In this document: piece after piece, positions 11,914-22,064 of the stretch
How positions within the stretch are numbered: position 1 is the stretch's first letter
Layout of the letters: each line of letters starts with the position of its first letter
Source: Trachythela sp. YZ-2020
Lineage: Eukaryota; Cnidaria; Anthozoa; Malacalcyonacea; Clavulariidae
Direction: 5' to 3'
DNA: 64,000 bases
NCBI GenBank assembly: GCA_016169945.1
Contig: JADLSH010000282.1
Span: forward strand, 2,373,001-2,437,000
Position numbers and translations under genes: made by a program
The notes under the pieces: generated by a model
Seen by the model: only the letters and a program-made list of their open reading frames with translations
The model's database searches: none
What the model was told of the DNA's origin: nothing

Positions 11914-12189
11914 CTATCTAACCATCAGAATGTTCAGTAACCTTTTCCTGCTTATGTGACAGCCGTCGTGTAGTTCTAGCCTGAACTCGTATTCATTCGT
12001 TTCCTGTTCTACTTTCCAACTGCCGAGAGCTTCGTCTTTTTGCATATGTTTCCAGAACTTTTCCAGGGAGAGTGAACCTTTCTTTAGACTGGTTGATATG
12101 CCCTTTGATGTGCTAGGCTCGTAATCAGTCGAAGATCTCACTAAAACGCGACGCTTTTTAGTCTCAACTTCGTCCCTCTTTGTTGGCAA
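11914..12189 (-). CDS. Hypothetical basic protein, possible 3' exon
   Basis: A 91-aa minus-strand frame is rich in Lys, Arg and Ser at its N-terminus, followed by SLEKFWKHMQKDEALGSWKVEQETNEYEFRL. The displayed start is TTG, so a true start is probably upstream. A pyrimidine-rich tract ending in AG lies just before the frame (about 12193-12205 read on the minus strand), and a GTAAGT donor-like site is at about 12315-12320. A spliced gene is possible, but the only visible upstream ATG does not join in frame. No domain is recognised. Confidence 0.3.
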   Translation of the reverse strand: MPTKRDEVETKKRRVLVRSSTDYEPSTSKGISTSLKKGSLSLEKFWKHMQKDEALGSWKVEQETNEYEFRLELHDGCHISRKRLLNILMVR

Positions 12190-13007
12190 ATTCTTAAAAA
12201 ATAAAACAACTCTATATTATCATTTACAATTAATGACGCGTATTTGAGCAGTGACCCATGACGAGCAGAATAATACATAATGTTTAGACAAAACGCAAAC
12301 GAATAATATTATAATTACTTACGCGAAATGATACATTTGTGCTTAAAATGAAGGTCACAAGAGAAGATGTCGTTCGCCTCAATTCGTTTTCAAATCAGCT
12401 GTGACTCGTCTTGTTCTCAACAGCAGACGAAGCCATTCTTCACGAGCTATTTTCTTTAATGCTTCCGTTCTCCGTCTGCAGCGCCAACAACTGGTATCTT
12501 GAAGAGCGAACGTCCTTCGTGTGTTCTGCTAGTTCAGCAGCCATACAACGCGCAATTTTGACCGACAATACCTCAAAACTATCTCTTTAAGGCATGGCTA
12601 CAATATATTACTTGTGAAGTTTGTAATTTAGGTCAAACAATGTCGAAAAATCGAAGATAGTTGATATGCACACGACGTCAACAATATATCTGTCAACACT
12701 TTCCATAACAAGCGCCCCCTTATCTCGTCACGTGACGTTAATAAAAAGAGGACAATAAAATATTTGTCACGTGGTCCAGCTAGCCTAACCATCTAGTTCT
12801 ATTAACCGTGTTGCAATGCACAATTCACTTGTACTTCCGCACTTTACCTACTGCTCGACTGTATGGCATGGTTTGGGGGATGGGTTTTATCGCTACACTT
12901 GAGCTAGTTCTATTCAAATATAGATATATTTAGGCTCTGATTATGGATGAGTTTTGTCTATAGGTATATCATTATGTATGGTACACTCGTTAACATATTT
13001 AGAATGG
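12190..13007. other. Non-coding stretch before the 76-bp array
   Basis: No coding frame is recognised. A minus-strand GTAAGT at about 12320 could be a splice donor for the 11914-12189 frame. The rest appears non-coding up to the tandem array. Confidence 0.4.
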
Positions 13008-13560
13008 GGGCGAGGTTTTTTCGCCAGGACGACATTTCGTCAACTGCATATTGGGTGAGAGTATATATAGCGAGGTTTCGCCAGGGACGAGATTTTCGTC
13101 ACTGGCGGAATGAAGTTTCACTAACTGAAACAGATATAAAACGAGGGCGAGGTTTCGCCAGGGACGAGATTTCGTCAGTTGTTGAGTGAGGTTTCACTAA
13201 CTGAAATGGTTATAAAGCGAGGGCGAGGTTTCGCCAGGGACGAGATTTCGTCAGTTGTTGAGTGAGGTTTTTCACTAACTGAAATAGTTATAAAGCAAGG
13301 GCGAGGTTTCTCCAGGGACGAGATTTCATCAGTTCTTGAGTGAGGTTTCACTAACTGAAATAGTAATAAAGCAAGGGCGAGGTTTCGCCAGGGACGAGAT
13401 TTCGTCAGTTCTTGAGTGAGATTTCACTAACTGAAGTGGATATAAAATGTAGAGCACTGCACTGAATCGCCAGGGACGATCGAGAATTCGTCAACAGGGT
13501 GAGTACAGCAAGGGCGAGGTGTCGCAAGGGACGAGAGTTCGTCAACAGTAGAGCGCCGAG
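13008..13560 (+). repeat. 76-bp tandem array of short hairpins with TATAAA boxes
   Basis: Unit starts are near 13008, 13070, 13145, 13221, 13299, 13375, 13467 and 13511; the middle units are 75-78 bases. Each complete unit holds three small dyads with 4-base loops: GGCGA-GGTT-TCGCC, GACGA-GATT-TCGTC and AGTGA-GGTT-TCACT. The third is flanked by CAGTT...AACTG. A TATAAA or AATAAA element ends most units (about 13135, 13211, 13289, 13365, 13441). The edge units are degenerate, typical of arrays that grow by unequal exchange. It lies 270 bases before a gag-like ORF, so a promoter or leader role in a DIRS-like retroelement is possible (inference). Confidence 0.85.
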
Positions 13561-13831
13561 TTGGCACGGTTGAACTGAAAAATATCTAACACATGCATAA
13601 TATTATAATACATACGCAGTCATGTATATATGACAGGCATGCAGTGTTGATTAATGAGGTATTAATGACTGCAGGGAAAATGGGCATTTAATAATTGCCT
13701 ATGTCATGTGATTATTAATTCACATATCGATATGGTATTGAAATCACCAGTATAATAGTCTTGAACGGTTGTGTGGGTTTGAGCTTCGTGGCTAAGCTAT
13801 ATTCTATTTTTCTATTTAATTTCATTGGAAT

Positions 13832-14359
13832 TTGAAAGCAGAATTAAAGACTTTGCGACAGAGTGTCGACCTACTCACTAAAGCTTCGGTAGAGAGTGTC
13901 ATTACCAAAATTATGAACTATGCTGCTCGTCCAGTCTCCGAATTTAATAAATACGAAGCGTTAGAAATGGTTGAGAATTTAAGCAATGTGTCACAGGAAC
14001 AAAAGCACCCCAAACTCTCGTATCATCGCATGGTGTACCAAACTTTACGAGGAAAGATGTCCGTCTCGTCTGACCAGTTTTGTTGTTTGCTTTTGCGTCT
14101 GCTGGGCGACAAAAACCATGAGCGAGTATTTGATATAGTAACAAAGGTGGAAAAGAGATATCAGCGCCGCACTCAGGATTTTGGTCAGAGTGCTAGTGGA
14201 CGTATTGGAAATAGAAATTTTCCATATCGTCGTAATGTCGGTAGATGCTTTTATTGTCAGCAGTTTGGACACATCCAAGCGCAGTGCATACAAAAGAAAA
14301 GGGACGATGGACAGCAAAGAATGGAAACTTCTACTCTTCCACAAGAAAAGGACAAATAG
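13832..14359 (+). CDS. Gag-like zinc-knuckle protein of a DIRS-like element
   Basis: A 175-aa frame ends in one CCHC zinc knuckle, CFYCQQFGHIQAQC (C-x2-C-x4-H-x4-C), after a helical region containing KYEALEMVENLSN and DQFCCLLLRLLGD. Such knuckles bind element RNA in retrotransposon particles. The displayed start is TTG directly after a stop region, so the N-terminus is missing or spliced; an AG lies at 13839-13840. The pol-like frame 400 bases downstream on the same strand suggests one element. DIRS-like assignment is inference from that neighbour. Confidence 0.55.
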   Translation: MKAELKTLRQSVDLLTKASVESVITKIMNYAARPVSEFNKYEALEMVENLSNVSQEQKHPKLSYHRMVYQTLRGKMSVSSDQFCCLLLRLLGDKNHERVFDIVTKVEKRYQRRTQDFGQSASGRIGNRNFPYRRNVGRCFYCQQFGHIQAQCIQKKRDDGQQRMETSTLPQEKDK

Positions 14360-14758
14360 ATTAATTATTGTATTATTAGCGTAAAATGTGTGTTGAACCC
14401 TTTCTCATGATATTAACAATTATGTCATGATATCATATTGTGGACCGTAACATTATGTGACTATATAATTATATTAACTATAAAATAAAAGAAAATTGGC
14501 AATCTTGTGGCTAATTTGTCTACATGAGTATCATGTTTCTAATCTCGGTTAAGTCGTCAGGTATGATAGCTTTGAAAAAGGGTCTCTAAATCAACCCTCC
14601 TGCGTTCGCGGGGTCATGGCGATCATATTCTTGCCGACTTAGCGGGGTTGCGTATACGCACGTTTTCCGTTTTAGATAATTATACTTAAAAAAGCTGTGA
14701 ATAGTGCAGAATTTGACAGACAACTTGTTCAAGCCGCCAAAACGGAAAATATCATTGC
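14360..14758. other. Gap between gag-like and pol-like frames
   Basis: No recognisable coding sequence. The stretch is AT-rich and separates two frames that probably belong to one retroelement. Confidence 0.4.
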
Positions 14759-15169
14759 TTGGTCAATTCTTCAGGGCACCCCGTTAAGGTCGGTGAGGAT
14801 ATGACGCCGAATATTGGTCTTGTTGGTTATGTTGAAAACGTGGAGTGCGGAGTAGCTATTGGTGATGTTGATCATCTAATTTTTCGGGACCCAGCAACGT
14901 TTCATGCTGGCGAACTTCATCATCATAGTCGGTTTTGGGAAGAACTGGCCGCACGAAATCCTTCCAACGATCAGCACGAAGTTCTGAAGTGGATAACTCA
15001 GAAAGTTTCGGTTTTCCCGTATTTCCAACATTTCACTGGGATTTTTAACCAACAGGCTTATGATTCCGACCGGCCACCTTGCAAAGTGTTCCCAAACAAT
15101 AAGACTTGCGATCAATTTCATGATGTTATTGAGCAGACCATATTGGTGCGTCTTAGGACGGGCGACTAA
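14759..15169 (+). pseudogene. DIRS-like pol, N-terminal fragment
   Basis: A 136-aa frame carries GDVDHLIFRDPATFHAGEL, SRFWEELAARNPS and VSVFPYFQHFTGIF. This layout matches the region just before the RT in DIRS-type tyrosine-recombinase retroelements of invertebrates, where a pocket of aromatic residues precedes the RT fingers. The frame ends at LRTGD, where the family normally continues into the RT; the sequence beyond 15169 does not. The copy is therefore truncated. Family assignment rests on recall of similar sequences and needs a profile search. Confidence 0.5.
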
Positions 15170-15342
15170 TGTAATGCGCTGTGTGTTTGAATCAGTTTCA
15201 GGGTTGTATATCCGTATTTTCATGCGTTTGCGTGGATATTGACTTGCATTTTTGACATGATATCGATCGTTGCGCGGATTAATCCGGGCGAATTGATGGG
15301 TATACATTGGGAAGTAGGAGGATGGAAATTAAGGGATGAGGG

Positions 15343-15390
15343 TTGGGAACAATGAGTTATGAGTGTTGGGAACAATGAGTTATGAGTGTT
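15343..15390 (+). repeat. Short 23-base tandem duplication
   Basis: GGGAACAATGAGTTATGAGTGTT occurs twice in a row. The repeat lies in non-coding DNA just downstream of the truncated pol fragment. Confidence 0.7.
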
Positions 15391-15453
15391 GGGCTTGTTA
15401 TTAGGAGAGAATAGGATGGTAGTAGGAAAAGCCTGAGAGATCAGATTAAGCGG

Positions 15454-15838
15454 TGACGCTGATCAATATTTCCATACCTTAATTCAACTGAGCATGAATG
15501 CGAGTGTTAAGAAATAGTATACTATTCTTAACACTCATAATAATATGCGAAGACAATTAAAGACGAAAACAACAGTTATTTGGGATGTTTGGAATATATT
15601 ATGCGCATGGGTGATTAGCAGAGCTATAAATTACAAGGACAACACCCAGAAACTCCATTCTTGTTCAGTTCCAGTTGAGAGGCTTGTGGCAAACGACCCA
15701 CCCACCCAACCCAAATTCGGGTGAGCCGTGCGCCACAACTCTGAGCCAAGCTGTATCAGCTTGGCTTAGGACGCTGATCAATATTTCCATACCTTAATTC
15801 AACTGAGCATGAATGCGAGTGTTAAGAAATAGTATACT
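15454..15838 (+). repeat. Direct 69-base repeats flanking 246 bases, with hairpins
   Basis: The segments 15454-15523 and 15770-15838 are nearly identical. The first continues into a near-perfect palindrome at 15504-15534 (GTGTTAAGAA...TTCTTAACAC), and the second stops at the palindrome centre. A separate 9-bp stem with a 3-base loop lies at 15745-15765 (GCCAAGCTG-TAT-CAGCTTGGC). Paired repeats with hairpins near the end of a DIRS-like fragment could be split-repeat termini of that element, but this is speculative. Confidence 0.6.
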
Positions 15839-15891
15839 TCTGAAAGGCTACCGTGATTAAATAAGTTTAAATAATAAATAAATAATAATAA

Positions 15892-16226
15892 TAATGAAGT
15901 GTGGAAGGATGTCGAAAGTGTTTGCCTCAATACTGAGGAAATGCTGGCAGAGTTCAAACGGTTGAACGACGATCATATCACCGAGGATATCATAATTGGC
16001 TCAGCGGATATCAAAGCGTTGTATCCTAGTTTGGACGTCGATTTTACGGTGGAGAAAATGTGCGAAGTGTTCTACAATAGCGAAATACATGTTGAAGGCG
16101 TGGACACAGAGGAATTGGGACTCAACCTGGCTTTTAACCTGTCCGAAGCTAAACTGGGGAAACTGGGGCTACTCCTGTACTGCCCAAATGGGAAAACGAG
16201 AAGGGGAAGACCACCCGTTATAACAG
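15892..16226 (+). pseudogene. PLE RT, plus-strand copy, segment 2 of 3
   Basis: The frame resumes exactly where segment 1 stopped, with WKDVESVCLNTEEML, and includes motif A as GSADIKALYPSLD. It matches minus-strand 4950-5257 closely and breaks at TAACAGG (16220-16226). There a CR1-like LINE is inserted. The reading continues at 19189 with the same TAACAGG. Confidence 0.85.
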
Positions 16227-16263
16227 GATGTGCTATGAGTGACACTAGAGACAAACTATTTCA

Positions 16264-17277
16264 ATGATGGCTCCCACCATCCAGAGCCCCACATGGGTTG
16301 GTGGTTCGAAACATGCTTACCGAGGCCTTGAAAATAGTTCTTCTTTTTATTATGAAGAATCATTTATATACCTTCGACAATGTGGTAAGATTACAAGCGA
16401 AAGGGGACCCCAATTTATCAGTATGGTAGAGTCTTGGTTGCAGAACCATATACACGACAACGTAATCAATCTACAGGGATATAATCTTATCCGTCGAGAC
16501 AGAATTAACGGTCAACACGGCGGTGTTTGCATGTATATCGAAGACACGAAAGATTTCGAGATGATAGAAGACATATCTAATGACTTGTTTGAAGTACTTT
16601 GGATTAATTTGCGCATGCCTAGACTACCGAGAGGATTCAATAACTTAATTATCGGAACTGTTTACCATCCCCCCAGCGCGGACGGTCCTGGAATGTTAGA
16701 TTATTTATCAAGTTGCCTGACTACGTTGGAATCACGCTTCTCCAACTGTGGTTTTGTTATCTTGGGTGACTTTAATAAACTAAATATCTCACGATTAAAA
16801 TATAACTATAATTTACGTCAACTTATCAACTTCCCCACGCGAGGTAGAAACACTCTTGACCTTGTCTTGACTAATCTTTACGAGTTTTACGATCAACCGG
16901 TAAAGTACGCACCTTTCGACCTTTCCGACCATATGTCTGTTGAGTTTAAGCCGAAAGAACGAAGCCTGCTTCAAAAGGAACGGAAGTTAGTGGTGAGGAA
17001 AAGAGATTTGCGGCCGAGTTCCCGCCTTGCATTTCGTAAATATTTAGAACTGTTGGACATCTCCAATATGTTTGGTAAGGTATCTTCTTGCGCAGGAAAA
17101 ATATCCTCTTGGAAACTATTGTATCAACTGGCTTGGACTTCATTCTTCCATTGCGTTCTAGTACAGTTCGGTGCAATGAGCCTCCTGGATGAATCCAGAA
17201 CTTTAGACCCTAATCACGAAACGCCAGAAGGCCCTCAATCAGGGGAATGTTCCCCAATTCAAACGTCTGAGAAATAG
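16264..17277 (+). pseudogene. CR1-like ORF2, AP endonuclease part
   Basis: A 337-aa frame contains endonuclease blocks YNLIRRDRINGQHGGVCMYI, GTVYHPPS, ILGDFNKLN and DLSDHMSVEF. These supply the metal- and DNA-contacting residues of the APE fold (the Asp and Asn of GDFN, and the SDH histidine). The first 40 residues do not look like the family and are probably read-through. After about residue 250 the frame departs from the family through a frameshift, and the linker continues in other frames from 17280 (NRERKICRTKYYVNSVQHL). Confidence 0.75.
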
Positions 17278-17779
17278 GGTCAATCGCGAGAGAAAAATCT
17301 GCCGTACAAAGTATTACGTGAACAGTGTACAACATCTAAAACAATGTAAACCATCTTCTTGGTGGAATGAGGTTAAGAAGCTTAGAGGAATGAGACCTAC
17401 TGGTGGAAATAACGAGGAAATCCTTAAGGCCTTAAGACCCAGCGAATGTCATACTAAAACAGAAAAGATTGACGTAGCGAATGAGATCAACAACACCTTT
17501 TGTCTCTAATGGCGGAGTTTGAACCACTGACTCCGGACAACTATCATGATCTGGTACTTAATGTACCAAACGATCTCATCATAACAGTAACTGCAGGGAT
17601 GTTTTGAAAAACTCTCAAAGCTAAATCCAAAGAAAGCCCACGGTCCCGATGGGATACCGACATGGGTACTAAAAGAAAATGCAGATCTCCTCGAGCTTCC
17701 TGTCAAAGAGATTTTAAACTGCTCATATCGGGAATGTTGGGTCCCACAAGCGTGGAAGAAGGCCGATGTTGTCGCTATC

Positions 17780-19036
17780 CCCAAACAGAAACCCATAACC
17801 GATATTAACAATCATTTGCGTCCAATATCTCTGACGCCTATTCTCTGAAAACTGGCCGAAGACTTTGTAGTCGAACGACAATTAAAACCTGCTGTATTGG
17901 CTAAGATCGATACAAGGCAATTTGGATCCATCCCTAACTCAAACACAACGTATGCCCTGATTAGCATGCTGCACTCTTGGAACAAAAGCACTGACGGGAA
18001 CGGCTCCACAAATCGAGTAATCCTGTTCGATTTTCGTTAACCCTTCGACATGATAGACCATCATATTCTGTCGGCTAAACTGTTAAAATACGATATTCCA
18101 AAACCTGTATTGCACTGAATTTTAACTTTCCTTACAGACCGTAGTCAAAGAGTCAAATTGAGCGACGAATGTTTTTCTGAATGGAAAGCCGTACCGGCAG
18201 GTGTCCCGCAGGGGACAAAGCTAGGACCCTGGCTCTTCCTTGTTATGATGAATGACCTCGACATTGCTGGTGACGTGAGCCTTTGGAAATACGTTGACGA
18301 CTCAACCATGTCCGAAGTCGTAAACAAAGATCAACCTAGCGCAATGCAGGTTCATGTTGATGAGTTTGCCTCGAAATCTACGCTTGACCGTATGCAACTA
18401 AAGGAATCTAAGTGCAAAGAACTGCGAATTGGCTTTTCAACTGTGAAAGCAGATTTCGACCCTGTCGTTATCAACAATAAAGATATTGATGTGGTTCCGT
18501 GTGCAAAACTTCTAGGCCTATCAATTTCAGACAAACTTAAATGGAACACACATGTTGAGAATGTATGCAAAAAGGCTTCATCTCGTTTATACTTTTTGAG
18601 ACAATTGAAACGAGCTAAATTACCACCAACAGATCTTCTTCTGTTCTATGTTACTTGTATTCGGCCAGTTATTGAATATGCGCGCGAAGTGTTTCACGAC
18701 TCCCTTCCAAAATATCTGTCGGAGGACTTCGAAAAACTTCAAAAACGAGCTTCCAGGATAATTCTTCCTGAACATCGGTATGAAGATGCACTTAATGAAC
18801 TGGGCCTTGTGTCGCTGGCCGATCGAAGACAGAACCAGACAACTAAACTTTTCGAAAAAAATGTCAATGACCCAAATAACAGGTTGCATCACCTACTACC
18901 GCCTTTAAATTCCTCTGATGTGTCCCTAAGAGATAGAAGAACAATTCAAGTTCCTAACTACAAGACAAATCGATTTAGAAACGATTTTATAAATAGAAAT
19001 TCTAGTAAATACAAATCTTATAGTTTCATACACTAA
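17780..19036 (+). pseudogene. CR1-like ORF2, RT part (YVDDST type)
   Basis: The RT is broken by stops between 17847 and 18120 but is open from 18158 to 19036 (292 aa). Visible blocks are RPISLTPI, DTRQFGS, FDMIDHHIL (motif A damaged by a stop just before), AGVPQGTKLGP and the catalytic YVDDST. A long C-terminal domain follows (KLLGLSISDKLKWNTHVENV, KLQKRASRII). It ends in IHstop, followed by a short UTR and a TATC tail. The N-terminal stops make it inactive. Confidence 0.85.
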
Positions 19037-19146
19037 ATTACTCACCGTAGTATAGTTAGAATATTTTAGATTATTTTAGAGTTGCCTGGGATAAAGTATC
19101 TTACACTTTTACATTTCTATTTTAAATTTTTAACCTGTAAATATAA

Positions 19147-19173
19147 TCTATCTATCTATCTATCTATCTATCT
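19147..19173 (+). repeat. (TATC)n tail of the CR1-like LINE
   Basis: About seven copies of a 4-base unit close the LINE at its 3' end, the usual form for this group. It supports the plus-strand orientation and the boundary near 19188. Confidence 0.85.
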
Positions 19174-19188
19174 CCCATTGGTTTGGAG

Positions 19189-19808
19189 TTAACAGGTGTC
19201 TTGGCACAAATTTTTATGGTATGGTGGGATAGAGAGTTAGGAAACAGGTTGGCGAGAATTGGATTGAAATTGTGGACGTACAAACGTTATGTGGATGATA
19301 TCAACAATATAATGACACCTCCTCAATTAGGAGTGAGGTTTGATGGTGATAAGCTGATTGAAGAAGAAAGAAATGTGGAAGAAGATCGGGCGCTGGACCC
19401 TGACGAGAGAGCAATGAGGTTATTTCAGTCGGTCGCGAACAGTATTCATCCTTCGAACAAGGTAGAGATTGATTGCCCGTCACGACATCAGGATGGCAAA
19501 CTCCCGATATTGGATCTTAAAGTCTGGATAGAGAAGAGAAATGGAGATGGAAGATCACAGAGTGAAAACTGAGTTTTGCACGAATACTACACGAAAGAAA
19601 TGTCCTCTGCATATGTAATCAATGCAAGGTCAGCACTGTCGTGGAGAAGTAAGAGAACGATATTAACGCAAGAAGTGCTTAGGATTCTATTAAAGTGCAG
19701 CGTTGATGGCAAGTCTTTGTCAAACACGTGAATCGTATGATGATGCGTTTACAGTATTCAGGGTATGATCAGAAGTTTCGTACGGAGGTGGTCAAGTCTG
19801 GTCTGAAC
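19189..19808 (+). pseudogene. PLE RT, plus-strand copy, segment 3 of 3
   Basis: The reading resumes with TGVLAQIFMVWWDRE and keeps the catalytic YVDD. A TGA at 19570-19572 ends the main frame, and a later piece continues from 19728 (NRMMMRLQYSGYD). Similarity to the minus copy stops near 19808, at the codons for SGLNA, so the GIY-YIG nuclease is missing from this copy. The total plus copy is about 1.63 kb against about 1.61 kb for the matching minus region. Confidence 0.8.
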
Positions 19809-20747
19809 GCTGTTCTGAAAGTTAGCTTAGCTCGATTGTCAGAACATAATGTTAAAGTTATTTTGCGAATGGAAATTCCCAGAAAAATACGATGCATCAC
19901 ATATAACTAGAAATACATTCAAGCAGAATCCCCTCGCCATTAGAACCAAACAATTATTCTCCTGAACACCCAAAAAGTTATTGTAACATGAAGTACTAAA
20001 TCGATTACTCTAACCATGGTAACGCGCAAGCGAACACTATACTGTATATTTATTTTCTCTTCTGTACAAACTGGTAAAATAGTGATAAGAATTTTACTTT
20101 TAACTATAAAATTACCAATTGCCCAACTATATAAAGTAGGTATGTAATTTTGTACTCTTTTAGCTTTGATTTACTGTAAAATTCAATCTTAGACGTCTCC
20201 CAAAACGTTTCGAAATTGTCATAAAACTTCAACTGTTTTTTGAACAGTATTTTTTAACTATGAAATTTTTGAGATAAAATATGTTGTTTCTTATTCTATA
20301 TAACGCCTTTGAATTAATACTAAAAAATTTTTTAAGATGAGTCAATGTTATATTGACCACACAGGATGAACTACGCATTTTCAAAACCACGAACTGTAGT
20401 GCATGCCAATTGACGGCAAAACTGCAAAAGCAAGTACGCAAAATAAACACTTACCCGATTAAAACGCTTTAAAATTCGAAAATCCTGTCCTTTCTCGGCC
20501 TTTCGACTGATTTATTTCCTATTGAACTTTAGTAAGTGAAAGTCCTCGAAATTATTCTCATTTATCTTGTTTTGCTGAATTAATATGTCCCGACTCCAGA
20601 GTACAATTTTGACAAAAAATTTCAGATAAGTGCCAAATTAAAATGCAAAAATGGCAGTTATTTTTCTGACGTATACATATAAAAACAAAATCGTTGTCTT
20701 AGCCAATCATGATGTTGCTAGTTACCAGTTTTCTCTCTGCTTGAACT

Positions 20748-20775
20748 TGCGCATGCGCATAACTTAAAATGGCGG
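20748..20775 (+). promoter_or_regulatory. NRF1-like palindrome and YY1-like ATGGCGG
   Basis: TGCGCATGCGCA (20748-20759) matches the palindromic NRF1 site. AAAATGGCGG (20766-20775) follows and resembles the YY1 motif that often sits at the start codon of housekeeping genes. The ATG at 20769 would give a 15-codon frame (MADDFAFHNISHTRV) before a stop, or a first exon if a weak GTATAA donor is used. No matching downstream exon was found. Confidence 0.4.
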
Positions 20776-20930
20776 ACGACTTTGCATTCCACAATATTTC
20801 ACATACTCGGGTATAAAATGTACATGAAGGGACTTTACAGTTGTTTTCTTCGCTAATGGTTTGTTTTTTAATATTTTATCCTGGAAATTCTCCATAAATA
20901 AAGGTTGGGAAAAGGTCAGAACGGGACCAA

Positions 20931-21275
20931 GTTTATACGTTATAAATTTCACGGGGTTATTTCTAGGGGCGAAACTATCTCGTTTTCGTTGAGGTGTAAC
21001 CGCATGTTACAAATGCCTTGCCGAATACAATGATGCTCTGGAGCGCTAGGGGTTCATCTACTATAATGTACATACGGAGGACACGGCCAAATGTATATTT
21101 ACACGAAATCTCTACTACAGTGCAACCTATACGTTGTAAATTTTACGGAGTTATTTTCAGGGGCGAAATTGTCCCGTTTTCGTTGAGGGATATCTGGTAG
21201 AATTATCCATCTGCTCGTGTAATTACATAGAGAAGACTCCTAATGTACATTTACACGAACTCTCTACTGCTATGC
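20931..21275 (+). repeat. Duplicated 70-base segment with flanking echoes
   Basis: A segment with TATACGTTATAAATTTCACGG and AGGGGCGAAA...CGTTTTCGTTGAGG at about 20931-20992 recurs with changes at about 21125-21190. Fragments containing TACATTTACACGAA near 21085 and 21244 repeat with similar spacing, suggesting a decayed tandem duplication of about 190 bases. Confidence 0.55.
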
Positions 21276-21408
21276 TCTTTTAAGAATTCGTCAGTGGAGG
21301 AGCCATCAGGGAAAAGGGACCTGAAAATAAGTTGGTAAAGTGGAGGTGTGCATCGAGGGGTTAAGTGAAGTCTGGGGTCGTTCCTTCTGGCAGCCCAAAT
21401 CTAAATTT

Positions 21409-21984
21409 CAGTGTTGCAAATACTCGTTACTAAAGTAATGCGTTACTACTCTACAATTACTTTTTGAGTAATTTTTCGGTAATTTACTACTTTCTGTAGA
21501 AAGGTAATTTTATAACGAAATTAATTACTTTTTGAAGGTAACGAGTAATATTTTGCAAATATAATTTTGCGTTACCTCTGTGTACTTTTTTTTATTTTCC
21601 AACCCTACAAATTCCGCATTTTGGCGGTTTCGCCCATGTGTAATATAGTCTGTTTCAGTGTTTCTAGTAGTTTGGAAATCGTTATATTCGCTTGAAATAA
21701 TTTCGCTTTAATTGATTTTAACCGAAGAAGCCAGCGGTGTTACTGATCAGCGATCATAAATCATAGTAAATACTTCATGACATTGCACTGTTATGTAGCC
21801 TTGCTTGAACAGTGCAAGAAAGTACTGAAAGTAATTAATAATTAATTACCTTTTAAAATGTAATTAATAATTTGTAATTAATTACTTTTAAAGAAAGTAA
21901 TTAGCAATTTGTAATAATTAATTTTTCGAAGAATTAATTGTAATTTTTACTCACTACTCTTTTTGGGCAATTCTTACAGCACTG
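21409..21984. mobile_element. hAT-type MITE with perfect 8-bp duplication
   Basis: The element begins CAGTGTTGCAAATACT and ends (reverse complement) CAGTGCTGTAAGAATT. It is flanked by CTAAATTT on both sides (21401-21408 and 21985-21992), the 8-bp duplication typical of hAT transposons. The 576-base interior is full of GTAATTAATTAC-like motifs and has no coding capacity, so it must be mobilised in trans. Confidence 0.9.
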
Positions 21985-22064
21985 CTAAATTTCAAACAAA
22001 AAGAAATTTGAAGTTGGCCATGAACAGAAACGCGCTCTGATTTTCTCCAAAACTAACTTTTCAG

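Larger units (their letters stand above)
7035..15891 (+). mobile_element. L2-like LINE inserted in the PLE, itself interrupted
   Basis: This block separates PLE segments 1 and 2. It begins with a leader and an SGNH-type ORF1, then the AP endonuclease part of ORF2. It ends at 15838-15891 with ACCGTGATTAAATAAG followed by AAT-rich repeats. The intact L2-like element at 25170-28841 has the same 3' end type (ACCGTGACTAAATAAAG plus a short tandem repeat), which ties the two boundaries to one family. The RT is missing: from about 9905 to 15838 the LINE is replaced by unrelated sequence, including a DIRS-like 5' half. Only a short AATG is shared at the two outer junctions, so the target duplication is weak. 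Confidence 0.65.
16227..19188 (+). mobile_element. CR1-like LINE inserted in the PLE
   Basis: This is a nearly full ORF2-type insertion between two copies of TAACAGG (16220-16226 and 19189-19195), a plausible 7-base target duplication. It contains an endonuclease frame, a linker, a broken RT and a TATC tandem tail at 19147-19173. About 15 bases between the tail and the duplication are unexplained. The YVDDST RT variant relates it to the fragments at 36763-38560, 45020-46689, 60044-60518, 62110-62360 and 63339-64000. Confidence 0.75.
19809..21400. other. Non-coding region with promoter-like motif
   Basis: No gene is recognised. The region holds an NRF1/YY1-like pair at 20748-20775 and a duplicated 70-base segment near 20931-21192, listed separately. 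Confidence 0.5.

Noticed and set aside
15454..15838. LTRs of a short retrotransposon
   Set aside because: The repeats are only 69 bases, lack TG...CA ends, and enclose just 246 bases with no primer-binding site seen.
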